Assembly (NCBI RefSeq): GCF_900637195.1
Contig: NZ_LR134356.1
Span: 4,030,001 to 4,094,000, forward strand
From: Mycolicibacterium aurum
GTDB taxonomy: Bacteria > Actinomycetota > Actinomycetes > Mycobacteriales > Mycobacteriaceae
Reading direction: 5' to 3'
Length of the DNA stretch: 64,000 nucleotides
Numbering within the stretch: the stretch's first letter is position 1; the number at the start of each line of letters is the position of its first letter. The translations under genes were made by a program, and so were the position numbers. A model generated the notes under the pieces. That model had not been told where the DNA came from. It worked only from the letters and a program-made list of their open reading frames with translations, and did not search any database. Below are positions 24,404 through 32,750 of this stretch, piece after piece.

Positions 24404-25204
24404 CTAGCTCTGGCAGGTCGGGCACCAGAACAGATTGCGTCCTTCGAGCACCTCGGTCCGGACGGTGGTCCCGCACACCCGGCAGGGGTCGCCGGCCCGG
24501 CGGTAGACGTATGTGCGTGGCCGGCGCGGCGCGTACGACGGCATCCCGTGGTCGTCTTCGGGGCGCAGCGTGATGATCTTGCCGCGACGCACACCGACGT
24601 TCATCAGGGCGACCAAGTCGGTCCAGGCGTCGCTGAACTCGTGCTCGTCCATCCGGGTTCCGGGCCGGTGCGGGTTGATGCGGTGGCGGTACAGCAGCTC
24701 GCTGCGGTAGACGTTCCCGATGCCCGCGATGACCTTCTGGTCCATGAGCAGGGCTCCGATCACGCGGCGCGACTTGCTGATTCGCGCCCACGCTGTCGAC
24801 GGGTCGGCATCCTTGCGCAACGGATCGGGGCCGAGGCGCGCCAGGATCTCCGAGACCTCGGCCTCACCGATGACCTCGCACGCGGTCGGCCCCCGCAGGT
24901 CGGTTCCCTTCTCGGTCCCGACCATGCGCATGCGCACCTGTCCGACCGGCTCGGGCACGCCGGCGTCGACGATGAAGTCGGTGAACTTGCCGTACAACCC
25001 GAGGTGCACATGGACGATGTGCCCGCCCGCGTAGTGGTGGAACAGATGCTTCCCCCATGCGCTGGCGCGACTGAACAGGCGCCCGTCCACCGCTTCCGCT
25101 CCGTCGATGAACCGGCCTTGCGGGCTGCTCACGGCGACGTGCTGGCGGCGGAAGAGCGTCTGGTGCCGGCGCGCCAGCCGATGAATGGTGTGACCCTCGG
25201 GCAT
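24404..25204 (-). CDS. Fpg/Nei-family DNA glycosylase/AP lyase
   Basis: A 266-residue base-excision repair enzyme of the endonuclease VIII type (Rv2464c-like, 268 residues). The catalytic N-terminus is MPEGHTIHR, where P2 is the nucleophile and E3 the general acid. The helix-two-turn-helix segment GIGNVYRSELLYRHRINPHRPG is intact. The C-terminal zinc finger CRVCGTTVRTEVLEGRNLFWCPTC has all four cysteines. It removes oxidised pyrimidines. The ATG at 25204 is fixed by the need for proline at position 2; the open frame further upstream is not used. It lies 14 nt downstream of the amidase-like gene. Confidence 0.93.
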   Translation of the reverse strand: MPEGHTIHRLARRHQTLFRRQHVAVSSPQGRFIDGAEAVDGRLFSRASAWGKHLFHHYAGGHIVHVHLGLYGKFTDFIVDAGVPEPVGQVRMRMVGTEKGTDLRGPTACEVIGEAEVSEILARLGPDPLRKDADPSTAWARISKSRRVIGALLMDQKVIAGIGNVYRSELLYRHRINPHRPGTRMDEHEFSDAWTDLVALMNVGVRRGKIITLRPEDDHGMPSYAPRRPRTYVYRRAGDPCRVCGTTVRTEVLEGRNLFWCPTCQS

Positions 25205-25218
25205 GGTTCCAGTGTCTC

Positions 25219-26625
25219 TCAGGCCTTCGCCACGGCCCCCGCGGCCACCGCTGCGGGCCAGCTGCCGTAGCTGCTGATGTCGACGCCGCGCGCCGAGCCG
25301 TCGCATCCGAAGGCGGTGCGCCAGCTGCCGTCGGCGAATTCCACCTTCCCCAGCTGCATCGGCGCGGGCAACTCGGCCAGGAACCGACCGAGCGCCGCCG
25401 GTGAGACCAGCCAGCGATGTCCTGTGAGCGAGGACCCTTGGTCTCCGTCGGGCACACGCGTGACACCGGGCTTGGCCGGTGTGGTGGGCAGCGCAGTCAT
25501 CCGGTAACGCGGGGCCGTGGTGATCTCGCCGGCGAAGCGGGCCCCGCGGTCGGTGAGCTGATGCGCCAGCGGGCCACCGCGAAGGTGCGCACCGAACACC
25601 ACCAGCTCCATATGCTCGGCGACGGCCAGCGGCCACACCGTCTCGTGCGGACCGTCGGCGAACAGCGCGGCGATGTCGAGAGCGACGGCGTCGTCGAAGG
25701 CCCGGGCCAACACCGTGACCCCGAACGGGGTGTCGCCCGCGGCGCCGACCGGAACGGCGACACCGCACATGTCGAACAGGGTGCAGAAGATCGTGTACGT
25801 GCCCGGCCGCGCGTCGATACCCGCCGGGTCGGCGGTGACGTCGGCGCTGCTCGGATGTGTGGGCGCGGTCGGCACCAGCAGAGCGTCCGCACCCACCAGT
25901 GCCGCCAGTGCGCGCTCACGCATGCGCGCCACCTCGATGCGGTCGGCGACCAGCCGGTGCACCGAGAATTCGCCTGCCGCGGGCGATCTTTCGCCGACCA
26001 CTGCCCCGTTGTCGAGCTGCGTGGCAGCGTCCAGGAACGGCGCGATGTCGACGGTGACGATCTGGCACCCGGCCGCCGCCAACGTGTCGACCGCGGCGTC
26101 GAACGCCGCGCGGCACCGGGGGTCCAGCTCCGGCAGCTGATGGGGCACGCCGACCACGGGTCTGGGTGGCGCGGCCAGCCTGACATCGGCCGGCCAGGGA
26201 CGGGACGGGGCGCCTGCCGCGGCGACCGCCACGGCGCGGTCGGCCAGGCTCAGCGTCGTCGCGACAAGGACGATGGAGTCAGGGGATTCGCGCGCAGGAG
26301 CGCCGGCGTCGGCGCCGATGACGCCGAGGGTGGGCCTGATGCCGGCGATGCCCTCAGGTGCCTCGGGCACCGGACCCGAACCCACGGTGTCCGTCGCAAT
26401 CGCAATGTCCGCTTCGCCCGTGGCCACGGCGAACTGGTCGCGGTTCGTCCTGCCTACAACCACCGCGCCGGCCTTCCGCAGTGCCGCAACCACGGCCGCG
26501 TCGGCGACGTCGACGTTGTCCGCTACCGCGAGTCGCACACCGGCCAACGATCCTGTGCCACGGCGGCTTTCGGCCAGCTCCGCGGCCACCTCGCCGTCGG
26601 GTCGCCGGGTGATCCACACCGTCAT
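25219..26625 (-). CDS. Allophanate hydrolase-like amidase-signature protein, probably catalytically dead
   Basis: A 468-residue protein related to AtzF-type allophanate hydrolase: an amidase-signature domain (about 1-350) and the AtzF C-terminal domain (about 355-460; PAPMQLGKVEFADGSWRTAFGC, then GVDISSYGSWPAAVA). The amidase active site is damaged. The lysine of the VKDN motif is alanine (SLAGVRLAVADNVDVA). The glycine/serine-rich loop that holds the cis-serine is missing entirely: the text runs from GRTNRDQFAVATGEADIAIATDT straight on. The nucleophile serine remains in TDTVGSGPVP but its arginine neighbour is proline. No frameshift is seen, so it looks like a maintained non-amidase. It lies between rpiB (36 nt) and nei (14 nt). 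Confidence 0.75.
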   Translation of the reverse strand: MTVWITRRPDGEVAAELAESRRGTGSLAGVRLAVADNVDVADAAVVAALRKAGAVVVGRTNRDQFAVATGEADIAIATDTVGSGPVPEAPEGIAGIRPTLGVIGADAGAPARESPDSIVLVATTLSLADRAVAVAAAGAPSRPWPADVRLAAPPRPVVGVPHQLPELDPRCRAAFDAAVDTLAAAGCQIVTVDIAPFLDAATQLDNGAVVGERSPAAGEFSVHRLVADRIEVARMRERALAALVGADALLVPTAPTHPSSADVTADPAGIDARPGTYTIFCTLFDMCGVAVPVGAAGDTPFGVTVLARAFDDAVALDIAALFADGPHETVWPLAVAEHMELVVFGAHLRGGPLAHQLTDRGARFAGEITTAPRYRMTALPTTPAKPGVTRVPDGDQGSSLTGHRWLVSPAALGRFLAELPAPMQLGKVEFADGSWRTAFGCDGSARGVDISSYGSWPAAVAAGAVAKA

Positions 26626-26661
26626 CGCGGAGAACTCACCACCCCGGACCGGTATCCCTGG

Positions 26662-27135
26662 TCAGGCTTCGGGAACGGGCGGCGCCACGTGGGTTTTCTC
26701 GAACTCGGCGAGGATGTCGATGCGACGTTGATGGCGCGGGGCCTCCGACCACGTCGCCGCCAGGAATGCATCGACGATGGCCAGCGCCTCTTCGGTGGAG
26801 TGCATGCGGCCGCCGATGCCGACGAGTTGAGCGTTGTTGTGCTCACGCGCCAGCGACGCGGTCTCGGTGCTCCACGCCAGCGCGCACCGTGCCCCCGGCA
26901 CCTTGTTGGCCGCGATCTGCTCGCCATTGCCCGAGCCGCCGATGACGATGCCGAGACTTCCCGGATCCGCCACCGTCTTCTCCGCCGCGGCGATGCAGAA
27001 CGCCGGATAGTCGTCCTCGGCGTCGTAGGTGAACGCGCCGCAGTCGACGGGCTCGTGCCCGGCCGCCGTCAGGTGCTCGATCACAGCCTGCTTGAGTTCG
27101 TATCCGGCGTGGTCAGAGCCGAGGTAAACGCGCAT
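26662..27135 (-). CDS. rpiB: Ribose-5-phosphate isomerase B
   Basis: A 157-residue RpiB/LacAB isomerase interconverting ribose-5-phosphate and ribulose-5-phosphate in the pentose phosphate pathway. The N-terminus MRVYLGSDHAGYELK carries the substrate-binding SDHAG; the GIVIGGSGNGEQIAANKVPGARC loop and EHNNAQLVGIGGRMH follow as in M. tuberculosis Rv2465c. The mycobacterial enzyme uses a glutamate base in place of the usual cysteine, in agreement with GSGNGEQ. The ATG at 27135 is chosen over an upstream start because it gives the family N-terminus and lies 7 nt behind a TAGGGT box. Confidence 0.96.
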   Translation of the reverse strand: MRVYLGSDHAGYELKQAVIEHLTAAGHEPVDCGAFTYDAEDDYPAFCIAAAEKTVADPGSLGIVIGGSGNGEQIAANKVPGARCALAWSTETASLAREHNNAQLVGIGGRMHSTEEALAIVDAFLAATWSEAPRHQRRIDILAEFEKTHVAPPVPEA

Positions 27136-27142
27136 GGCGCAT

Positions 27143-27148
27143 ACCCTA
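27143..27148 (-). promoter_or_regulatory. Leaderless-type -10 box of rpiB
   Basis: TAGGGT on the minus strand ends 7 nt before the rpiB ATG. It would allow rpiB expression independent of the upstream oxygenase gene. Confidence 0.4.
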
Positions 27149-27156
27149 CTGGGCAC

Positions 27157-28116
27157 TCAGCCGACGGTGATGGCGTCCAGGCGTTCCTTGATGAAGGCCG
27201 ACGCCGTGACCGGAGCCAGCCCCGAGACCCTGCCGACCGGCGGGGCCAGCGGCGTGATGAGGGCGTCGTGGTTGGTCTCGTAGAAGTAGATCAGCGAGAC
27301 CAGGTCTTCCTCGGGTGCGTGCGGCTGGGGCGGAAGCACCCGATGCCGGCCCGACGGCCAGCGGCGCCCGCTCCAGTACTCCAGCAGGTCGCCGATGTTG
27401 ACCGTGAGCGCGTCGGGCTCGTACGGGGCGTCCTCCCAACCCGTCTCCTCCGAGTACACCTGCAGGCCGCCGGCGCCGGGCTCGCGGTCCAGGATCGTCA
27501 CGGTGCCGAAGTCGGTGTGCGGCCCGATCCGGAACTGGCCCGGCTCCGGCGCGCCCACCACGCTCACCGGCGGGTAATGGTTGATGTTCATCGTCCACGT
27601 CGGTGTGCTGGCGAGTTCGGTGAACGGATTCACCGGCAGCCTCAGCGCGTGCGCGAACAGGGCCAGCAGATCGTCTGCGACACGGCGCATCTGCGCGGTG
27701 TACTCGGCGACCACCGCCGCAAGACTCGGCACCTCCCCCGGCCAGACATTCGGCGCGAACCAGACCGCGTCGACCTCCGGGTCCCCGGTCGCCGTCTCGG
27801 CGCCGAGACTGAAACTCTCCTTCAGATCCGGCGGGGTCTCGGTGCCCTCGGCATAGCCGTTGGCCTCCGCTCCGGGACCGATCCAGCCGTGTCCGCCGAC
27901 CGGTACCGAGTATTGGGACTTCACCCCGTCCGGCAGCGCGAAGAACTCGCGGGCGGCCGCGCGCACCCTGCGGGCGAGTGCTGGATCCACGCCATGTCCG
28001 CGCACCAGGATGAATCCGGCTCGCTGCAGACCCGCGTCGACCTCGGCAGCCACCTCCTCAGCGGCGACGCCTCCGCCCCGCCAGCGCGAAAGATCCACCG
28101 TCGCAATGACACTCAT
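27157..28116 (-). CDS. Isopenicillin N synthase-like Fe(II) oxygenase
   Basis: A 319-residue non-haem iron oxygenase of the IPNS/2-oxoglutarate dioxygenase superfamily. The N-terminal DIOX_N-like part includes GLQRAGFILVRGHGVDPAL and REFFALP. The iron triad is H200 and D202 in GPHTDFGTVTIL and H258 in SGRHRVLPP. The conserved RxS that binds 2-oxoglutarate or substrate carboxylate reads LVS (in EEDLVSLIYFYE), so cosubstrate binding may differ. The ATG at 28116 overlaps the stop of the cytosine deaminase gene (ATGA), and rpiB starts 21 nt downstream. Nucleobase or nucleoside oxidation is a reasonable guess from the neighbour; the substrate is unknown. Confidence 0.85.
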   Translation of the reverse strand: MSVIATVDLSRWRGGGVAAEEVAAEVDAGLQRAGFILVRGHGVDPALARRVRAAAREFFALPDGVKSQYSVPVGGHGWIGPGAEANGYAEGTETPPDLKESFSLGAETATGDPEVDAVWFAPNVWPGEVPSLAAVVAEYTAQMRRVADDLLALFAHALRLPVNPFTELASTPTWTMNINHYPPVSVVGAPEPGQFRIGPHTDFGTVTILDREPGAGGLQVYSEETGWEDAPYEPDALTVNIGDLLEYWSGRRWPSGRHRVLPPQPHAPEEDLVSLIYFYETNHDALITPLAPPVGRVSGLAPVTASAFIKERLDAITVG

Positions 28117-28556
28117 TCCCCGATGTCCTCCGCCCACAAATCTGGATTGGCCGCGATGAACTCGCGCATCAGCGTCACGCACCGCTCGTCGTCGAGGACC
28201 GTGACCGACACCCCGTTCTCGGCGAGCCAGTCGTGGCCGCCGGTGAAGGTCTGACTCTCCCCGATCACCACCGCGCCGATGTTGAACTGGCGCACCAGGC
28301 CGCTGCAGTACCAGCAGGGCGACAATGTGGTCACCATGGTGGTCGAGCGATAGCCCCGCTGGCGGCCCGCATTCCGGAAGGCGTCGGTTTCGGCGTGGAT
28401 CGACGGGTCGTCGAGCTGGACCCGGCGATTGTGCCCGCTGCCCAGCAGCGATCCGTCGGCGCCGAACAGGGCGGCACCAATCGGGATACCGCCCTCCGAC
28501 AGCCCTTTTCGGGCCTCGGCGACAGCGACATCGAGCATTGCCTGCGGTGAGTTCAT
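28113..28556 (-). CDS. Cytosine deaminase of the fungal Fcy1 type
   Basis: A 147-residue zinc-dependent deaminase. The active site has H54-A-E56 (zinc ligand and proton shuttle) and P-C81-W-Y-C84. Beyond this it resembles the small yeast enzyme Fcy1 rather than the large bacterial CodA: GGIPIGAALF near the N-terminus, TTLSPCWYC, VVIGES, and the ending DERCVTLMREFIAANPDLWAEDIGE, where the yeast protein also ends in WFEDIGE. It should convert cytosine to uracil and ammonia. The ATG at 28556 gives the expected short N-terminus. It is the first gene of the minus-strand run and is translationally coupled to the Fe(II) oxygenase by a 4-nt overlap. Confidence 0.85.
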   Translation of the reverse strand: MNSPQAMLDVAVAEARKGLSEGGIPIGAALFGADGSLLGSGHNRRVQLDDPSIHAETDAFRNAGRQRGYRSTTMVTTLSPCWYCSGLVRQFNIGAVVIGESQTFTGGHDWLAENGVSVTVLDDERCVTLMREFIAANPDLWAEDIGE

Positions 28557-28701
28557 ACCTTCTCTGCGGTGATCTTCGAGCGACACAGCACCAGTATGCG
28601 GTCCCACGGTCACCGATATACCGTCACCCGGGACGCGGCGGGCCGCAACCCGAGTCAACCCGCCGGAAACAATCCCGTCCCGGCGATGGTTGCACGCCAC
28701 G

Positions 28702-29340
28702 ATGAAGGTCCTGATCCTGAGCGCCAGCCCGCGCGCCGACGGCAACTCCCACACCTTGGCGCGCGCGGCGGGCGAGGGCGCCCGGTCGGCCGGCCACGAT
28801 GTCGAGCACGTGTTCCTCGACGAATACGTCGATCGAATGCTCGGCAACTGCAGGCTCTGCCGGCAGTCCGACGGCGCCTGCAGCCTGGACGACCGATACG
28901 AAACCCTGCTGCTCGACCACATTCTGGTGGCCGACGCCATCGTCTACGCGATGCCGCTGTACTTCTACGGCATGCCGGCCCGGCTCAAGACCGTCTTCGA
29001 CCGGTTGTTCTGCTACACCGCCAACAGTGCGCCCCAGCAGGACCTGGTGGTCAGCGGAATCATGGACAAGAAGGTGGGGGTGCTCATCTCCTGCGAGGAG
29101 AACTACGTGGGCGCGACCCAGGGCGTGACCGCGCAGTTCCAGGAGCTGACCCGCTACCTGCGCCAGGACCTCGTCGGCGTCGTGGTCGGCAATGGCAACA
29201 GCCGCGGCGAGATCGCGCGCGACCCGGCAGACCCGGTGTCGTGCGCCCGTGATCTGGGCGCACGACTGTTCGACATCCGCGTCACCGACTACCGGTTGGA
29301 CACTGTGCGTTCCCCCCGGGTGTGGGGCGAACCCACCTGA
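28702..29340 (+). CDS. NAD(P)H-dependent FMN reductase / flavodoxin-like protein
   Basis: A 212-residue flavodoxin-fold protein. MKVLILSASPRADGNSHTLARAAGEGARSAGHDVEHVFLDEY is the phosphate-binding loop and first helix of the FMN reductase/iron-sulfur flavoprotein group. The following NCRLCRQSDGACSLDDRYE supplies three cysteines in the position where iron-sulfur flavoproteins bind a cluster, though with C-x2-C-x6-C spacing. AMPLYFYGMPARLKTVFDR binds the flavin. The ATG at 28702 is preferred over a TTG 12 nt upstream. It is divergent from the deaminase and its stop is 1 nt from the convergent Rv2466c-like gene. Confidence 0.8.
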   Translation: MKVLILSASPRADGNSHTLARAAGEGARSAGHDVEHVFLDEYVDRMLGNCRLCRQSDGACSLDDRYETLLLDHILVADAIVYAMPLYFYGMPARLKTVFDRLFCYTANSAPQQDLVVSGIMDKKVGVLISCEENYVGATQGVTAQFQELTRYLRQDLVGVVVGNGNSRGEIARDPADPVSCARDLGARLFDIRVTDYRLDTVRSPRVWGEPT

Positions 29341-29341
29341 G

Positions 29342-29962
29342 TCAGTCGAACTCCGGCGCCTCGGTGCGAGACCGCTTGAGCTCCCAGAAGTGGGGGTAGG
29401 ACGCGAAGATCACCGAGGCGTCCCACAGCTTGCCCGCCTCTTCCCCGCGCGGGATCCGCGACAGCACCGGGCCGAAGAAAGCGACACCGTTGACGTGAAT
29501 GGTGGGCGTCCCGACGTCGTCGCCGACGGCGTCCATGCCCTCGTGATGGCTCTTACGCAACGCGTCGTCGTATTTGTCGGTGGTCGCGGCCTCCGCCAGC
29601 TCGGCGGGCAGGCCCACCTCCGCCAGCGACTCGGCGATGACCCGGGTGAAGTCGGGGTCGGTCTCCCGGTAGCCCTGGTTGTGGATCCTGGTGCCCATCG
29701 CGGTGTACAGCGGGCCCAGCACCTCGCGTCCCTTCAGCTGCTCTGCGGCGATGGCGACACGCACCGGACCCCACGCCTTCTTCATCATCTCGACGTACTC
29801 CTCGGGCAGATCCCTGCCCTCATTGAGCACGGCGAGGCTCATCACGCGGAAATCGACCTCGATGTCGCGCACCTTCTGCACCTCGAGGATCCAGCGCGAG
29901 GTGATCCAGCACCACGGGCACAGCGGGTCGAACCAGAAACCGGCGACATCCTTCTCGGCCAT
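29342..29962 (-). CDS. DsbA-family mycothiol-dependent reductase (Rv2466c-like)
   Basis: A 206-residue thioredoxin-fold protein with a DsbA-like helical insertion. The active site is CPWC at C15 and C18 within FWFDPLCPWCWITSRWI, identical in pattern to M. tuberculosis Rv2466c, a mycothiol-linked reductase (mycoredoxin-2) that protects against oxidative stress and activates the prodrug TP053. The cis-proline loop VGTPTIHV is present. It is an intracellular protein without a signal peptide. As in M. tuberculosis it is divergent from pepN, 96 nt away. Confidence 0.92.
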   Translation of the reverse strand: MAEKDVAGFWFDPLCPWCWITSRWILEVQKVRDIEVDFRVMSLAVLNEGRDLPEEYVEMMKKAWGPVRVAIAAEQLKGREVLGPLYTAMGTRIHNQGYRETDPDFTRVIAESLAEVGLPAELAEAATTDKYDDALRKSHHEGMDAVGDDVGTPTIHVNGVAFFGPVLSRIPRGEEAGKLWDASVIFASYPHFWELKRSRTEAPEFD

Positions 29963-30044
29963 CTACAGATCCTCTCGAACGCGATGTGGGCAGTCTTCCG
30001 TTCGGCACAACCATGCACCGCCGCCCTGTGTTCCCGTCGGCGAC

Positions 30045-30050
30045 TAGTGT
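30045..30050 (+). promoter_or_regulatory. Leaderless-type -10 box of pepN
   Basis: TAGTGT ends 8 nt before the GTG start at 30059; no Shine-Dalgarno lies between. Confidence 0.35.
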
Positions 30051-30058
30051 TGACCAGC

Positions 30059-32653
30059 GTGGCACTTCCTAACCTGACCCGCGACCAAGCCGCCGAACGC
30101 GCCGCCCTGGTGACCGTTGACAGCTATCACATCGCCCTCGACCTCACCGATGGTGGCGGCAGGCCCGGCGAGCGGACGTTCCGGTCGGTGACGACCGTCG
30201 AGTTCGACGCCACGGCCGGCGCCGACACCTATGTCGACCTCGCCGCCGACTCCGTGCGCAGCGCGACGCTCAACGGTGCCGACATCGACGTCTCCGGCTA
30301 CGACGAATCGACCGGTATCCCGCTTCGTGGCCTCGCGGCACACAACACGCTGGTGGTCGACGCGGACTGCCGCTACTCCAACACCGGCGAGGGACTGCAC
30401 CGATTCGTCGACCCGGTCGACGACGAGGTGTACCTCTACTCGCAGTTCGAGACCGCCGATGCCAAGCGCATGTTCGCGTGCTTCGATCAGCCCGACCTCA
30501 AGGCCGCGTTCGACGTCACCGTCATCGCACCCGCGCACTGGGAGGTCATCTCCAACGGCGCCACCGTCAGCGCGGAGCCCATCGACGGCAGCGACGGATC
30601 GGCCAAGAAGCACACCTTCAAGGCCACACCGCGGATGAGTACCTACCTCGTGGCACTGATCGCCGGGCCCTACGCCCGCTGGGACGACCAGTACTCCGAC
30701 GACCACAGCGACATTCCCCTGGGCATCTTCTGCCGCAAATCGCTGGCCGAGTACATGGACGAAGAGCGCCTGTTCACCGAGACCAAGCAGGGATTCGCGT
30801 TCTACCACAACAACTTCGGCACCCCGTACGCGTTCGGCAAGTACGACCAGCTGTTCGTGCCGGAATTCAACGCCGGCGCGATGGAGAACGCGGGAGCGGT
30901 GACGTTCCTGGAGGACTACGTCTTCCGGTCCAAGGTGACCCGCGCCTCCTACGAGCGGCGCGCCGAGACGGTGCTGCACGAGATGGCACACATGTGGTTC
31001 GGCGACCTGGTCACCATGCAGTGGTGGGATGACCTGTGGCTCAACGAATCCTTCGCGACGTTCGCCTCGGTGCTGTGCCAGGCCGAGGCCACCGAGTACA
31101 CGCAGGCCTGGACGACGTTCGCCAACGTGGAGAAGTCGTGGGCCTACCGGCAGGATCAGCTGCCGTCCACCCACCCGGTGGCCGCCGACATCCCCGACCT
31201 GCATGCCGTGGAGGTCAACTTCGACGGCATCACCTACGCCAAGGGCGCCAGCGTCCTCAAGCAACTGGTCGCCTACGTCGGCCTGGAGGCATTCCTCGCC
31301 GGCCTGCGCGACTACTTCCGCGACCACGCGTTCGGCAACGCCACGTTCTCGGATCTGCTTGGCGCGCTGGAGAAGTCCTCGGGTCGCGACCTGTCGGGCT
31401 GGGGTAGGCAGTGGCTCAAGACCACCGGCCTGAACACGCTGCGCCCGGATTTCGACGTCGCCGACGACGGCACGTTCAGTCGGTTCGCCATCGACCAGGG
31501 CGGCGCCAAGCCCGGCGAGGGTGAGACCAGGGTGCACCGGCTCGCGGTCGGCATCTACGACGACGACGCCTCCGGCAAGTTGGTCCGGGTGCACCGCGAA
31601 GAACTCGACGTCGAAGGATCCTCCACCGATGCGCCCGGGCTGCACGGTGTTTCGCGCGGCAAGTTGATTCTGGTCAACGACGACGACCTGACCTACTGCT
31701 CGCTGCGGCTGGATCCCGACTCCCTGCAGACGGTACTGAGCCGCATCGCCGACATCGCCGAACCGCTGCCCCGCACGCTGGCATGGTCGGCGGCGTGGGA
31801 GATGACCCGCGACGCCGAACTGCGCGCCCGCGATTTCGTGGCGCTGGTGATGAGCGGTCTGCACGCCGAGTCCGAAGTCGGTGTCGCGCAACGGCTGGTG
31901 CTGCAAGCCCAGACCACGCTCAGCTCGTACGCCGACCCCGCGTGGGCGACCGAGAACGGCTGGCCGGCCTTCGGGGACACGCTGCTGGACCTGGCCCGCG
32001 AATCGGATCCCGGTTCGGACCATCAGCTGGCGTTCGTCAACGCGCTGTGCACCTCGGTGCTGTCCCCCAACCACGTCGCCGTTCTGTCGACGCTGCTCGA
32101 CAACGAGCCCGCCGCGGTGAACCTCAGCGGCCTGGTGATCGACACCGACCTGCGGTGGCGCATCGTGACCGCGCTGGCGCGCGCCGGGGTGCTCGACGCC
32201 GACGGCACCGCGACACCCTTCATCGACGCCGAGGCCGCGAACGACCGCACCGCGGCCGGGCGCAGGCAGGCGGCGGCCGCGGCCGCGGCCCGACCGCAGG
32301 CCGCTGTCAAGGAAGCGGCATGGCAGCAGGTCGTCGAGGACGACACGCTCGCCAACATCACCGCGCGCGCGATCATCGGCGGGTTCGCCCAGCCGGGCCA
32401 GGGCGAGGTGCTCGCACCGTTCCGCGACCGGTACTTCGAGGCCATCTCGGGTGTGTGGGAACGACGCTCCAGCGAGGTCGCACAGACCGTCGTCGTCGGG
32501 CTCTACCCGTCGTGGGAGATCAGCCAGGATGCGCTGGACGCGGCGGACCGGTTCCTGGCCGACCCCGACGTGCCGCCGGCGCTGCGCCGGCTGGTGCTGG
32601 AGGGCCGCGCAGGGGTCGAGCGCTCGCTGCGGGCCCGCGCGTTCGACGTCTAA
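30059..32653 (+). CDS. pepN: Aminopeptidase N
   Basis: An 864-residue M1-family zinc aminopeptidase (861 in M. tuberculosis Rv2467). The substrate-binding GAMEN is at 273-277. The zinc site HEMAH is at 307-311, with the third ligand E330 in WLNESFATF. A long helical ERAP1-like C-terminal domain follows. It trims N-terminal residues from peptides in the cytoplasm, downstream of Clp and proteasome action. The GTG at 30059 is chosen because the translation from there (VALPNLTRDQAAERAALV) matches the family; the frame is open for another 860 nt upstream but that stretch lies opposite the Rv2466c-like gene. Confidence 0.97.
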   Translation: MALPNLTRDQAAERAALVTVDSYHIALDLTDGGGRPGERTFRSVTTVEFDATAGADTYVDLAADSVRSATLNGADIDVSGYDESTGIPLRGLAAHNTLVVDADCRYSNTGEGLHRFVDPVDDEVYLYSQFETADAKRMFACFDQPDLKAAFDVTVIAPAHWEVISNGATVSAEPIDGSDGSAKKHTFKATPRMSTYLVALIAGPYARWDDQYSDDHSDIPLGIFCRKSLAEYMDEERLFTETKQGFAFYHNNFGTPYAFGKYDQLFVPEFNAGAMENAGAVTFLEDYVFRSKVTRASYERRAETVLHEMAHMWFGDLVTMQWWDDLWLNESFATFASVLCQAEATEYTQAWTTFANVEKSWAYRQDQLPSTHPVAADIPDLHAVEVNFDGITYAKGASVLKQLVAYVGLEAFLAGLRDYFRDHAFGNATFSDLLGALEKSSGRDLSGWGRQWLKTTGLNTLRPDFDVADDGTFSRFAIDQGGAKPGEGETRVHRLAVGIYDDDASGKLVRVHREELDVEGSSTDAPGLHGVSRGKLILVNDDDLTYCSLRLDPDSLQTVLSRIADIAEPLPRTLAWSAAWEMTRDAELRARDFVALVMSGLHAESEVGVAQRLVLQAQTTLSSYADPAWATENGWPAFGDTLLDLARESDPGSDHQLAFVNALCTSVLSPNHVAVLSTLLDNEPAAVNLSGLVIDTDLRWRIVTALARAGVLDADGTATPFIDAEAANDRTAAGRRQAAAAAAARPQAAVKEAAWQQVVEDDTLANITARAIIGGFAQPGQGEVLAPFRDRYFEAISGVWERRSSEVAQTVVVGLYPSWEISQDALDAADRFLADPDVPPALRRLVLEGRAGVERSLRARAFDV

Positions 32654-32674
32654 CCCGTTCCACCCCCGTCCCCC

Positions 32675-32734
32675 GCGAGCGTGCGTGTCTGCGGGCGACA
32701 CGCCGCTCGCAAAGGCGATTTCACGCACACTCGC
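32675..32734. repeat. Intergenic imperfect inverted repeat
   Basis: GCGAGCGTGCGTG (32675-32687) is mirrored by CACGCACACTCGC (32722-32734) with one mismatch, 34 nt apart. It lies right after pepN and before the HNH gene. Similar CGAGCGTGCG elements occur between genes in other mycobacterial genomes, as far as I remember; it could be a terminator or a dispersed palindromic element. Confidence 0.5.
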
Positions 32735-32750
32735 GCTGCATGCTGTCCCG

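Noticed and set aside
22751..25270. Very long open frame (839 codons) on the plus strand
   Set aside because: It lies opposite the Na+/H+ antiporter and nei genes, which have clear motifs; composition is Arg/His/Gln-rich as expected for an antisense frame in GC-rich DNA.
25417..28254. 945-codon open frame on the plus strand
   Set aside because: Antisense to amidase-like, rpiB and oxygenase genes; no family motif and antisense-type composition.
29192..30058. Long upstream extension of pepN
   Set aside because: The frame is open but overlaps two other genes and has no aminopeptidase character; the GTG at 30059 fits the family.
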